Positions 63,975 to 64,000 of a stretch of DNA of 64,000 bases are shown in pieces. Source of the stretch: Hyphomicrobiales bacterium. Its GTDB lineage: Bacteria > Pseudomonadota > Alphaproteobacteria > Rhizobiales > Rhizobiaceae. Below the pieces are notes generated by a model. It was not told the DNA's origin, made no database searches, and saw nothing but the letters and a program-made list of their open reading frames with translations. The stretch covers positions 372,001 through 436,000 of the forward strand of contig UEIJ01000023.1 of assembly GCA_900470195.1 (NCBI GenBank), given 5' to 3'. Made by a program: the position numbers and the translations under genes. The stretch's first letter is position 1, and every line of letters starts with the position of its first letter.

Positions 63975-64000
63975 GCAGCAAAGGGTTCCCTCCCTTTTCG

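Overview
The window looks like chromosome from the Brucella/Ochrobactrum group of Rhizobiales (Alphaproteobacteria). The evidence is moderate-to-high GC, protein sequences of that flavour throughout, an archaeal-type class I lysyl-tRNA synthetase, a PodJ-like polar organiser, an Entner-Doudoroff zwf-pgl-edd operon, RIME-like intergenic palindromes and an octameric tandem repeat of the kind used for Brucella typing. No rRNA, tRNA, insertion sequence, prophage or CRISPR array was found. Almost every stretch is ordinary, dense, vertically inherited coding sequence. The interest lies in small regulatory structures and in one repeat-flanked gene.

Layout. 1-3.0 kb: end of an AsmA-family gene and a membrane acyltransferase. 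3.0-14.8 kb: polyamine and two-carbon metabolism. This holds a putrescine ABC importer (potF-G-H-I, minus strand), a RamB/ScfR-type regulator divergent from isocitrate lyase aceA, and a PuuA-like glutamine synthetase with a PuuB-like oxidase. A small four-helix-bundle gene flanked by inverted AGGGAGTA repeats sits between the last two. 14.9-17.4 kb: a Tat-exported Hint-domain protein and a dmeF-dmeR metal-efflux pair with a C6 operator. 17.5-20.6 kb: a PEBP-like periplasmic protein, a prephenate dehydrogenase-like gene preceded by what reads as a tyrosine attenuator, and an Lrp regulator divergent from azlCD. 20.7-27 kb: an ECF41 sigma factor/AhpD-like pair with a matching promoter, a LysR/DUF1127 pair, a GntR/MFS pair with a large palindromic operator, an HD hydrolase and an SDR.

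27-36.5 kb: zwf-pgl-edd, folD, a Wzz-like chain-length protein, a YfbR-like HD hydrolase, a membrane protein and proC. 36.5-41.5 kb: a five-gene peptide-type ABC importer. 41.9-46.5 kb: a small orphan gene, a TerB-like gene, lysK, and an S24 repressor joined to an SNase-like gene. 46.6-54 kb: a beta-oxidation operon (acyl-CoA dehydrogenase, thiolase, FadB-type enzyme) with a palindromic operator and a nearby MerR regulator. 54.2-57.9 kb: podJ-like. 58-64 kb: an orphan gene, TauE/SafE with a TIGR02186 protein, and the pdeM/Lhr-type DNA-damage pair.

Strongest observations: (i) a classical 1:2 / 2:3 / 3:4 attenuator with a Tyr-Tyr leader peptide upstream of a TyrA-like gene; (ii) a four-helix-bundle (23S IVS-type) gene bracketed by oppositely oriented copies of one octamer and inserted between two putrescine-catabolic genes; (iii) an exact TGTCACA-N16-CGTC promoter in front of the ECF41 operon, with a RIME-like element in its leader; (iv) four convergent gene pairs that overlap by exactly four bases at palindromic stop tetramers. 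All are sequence readings without database searches.
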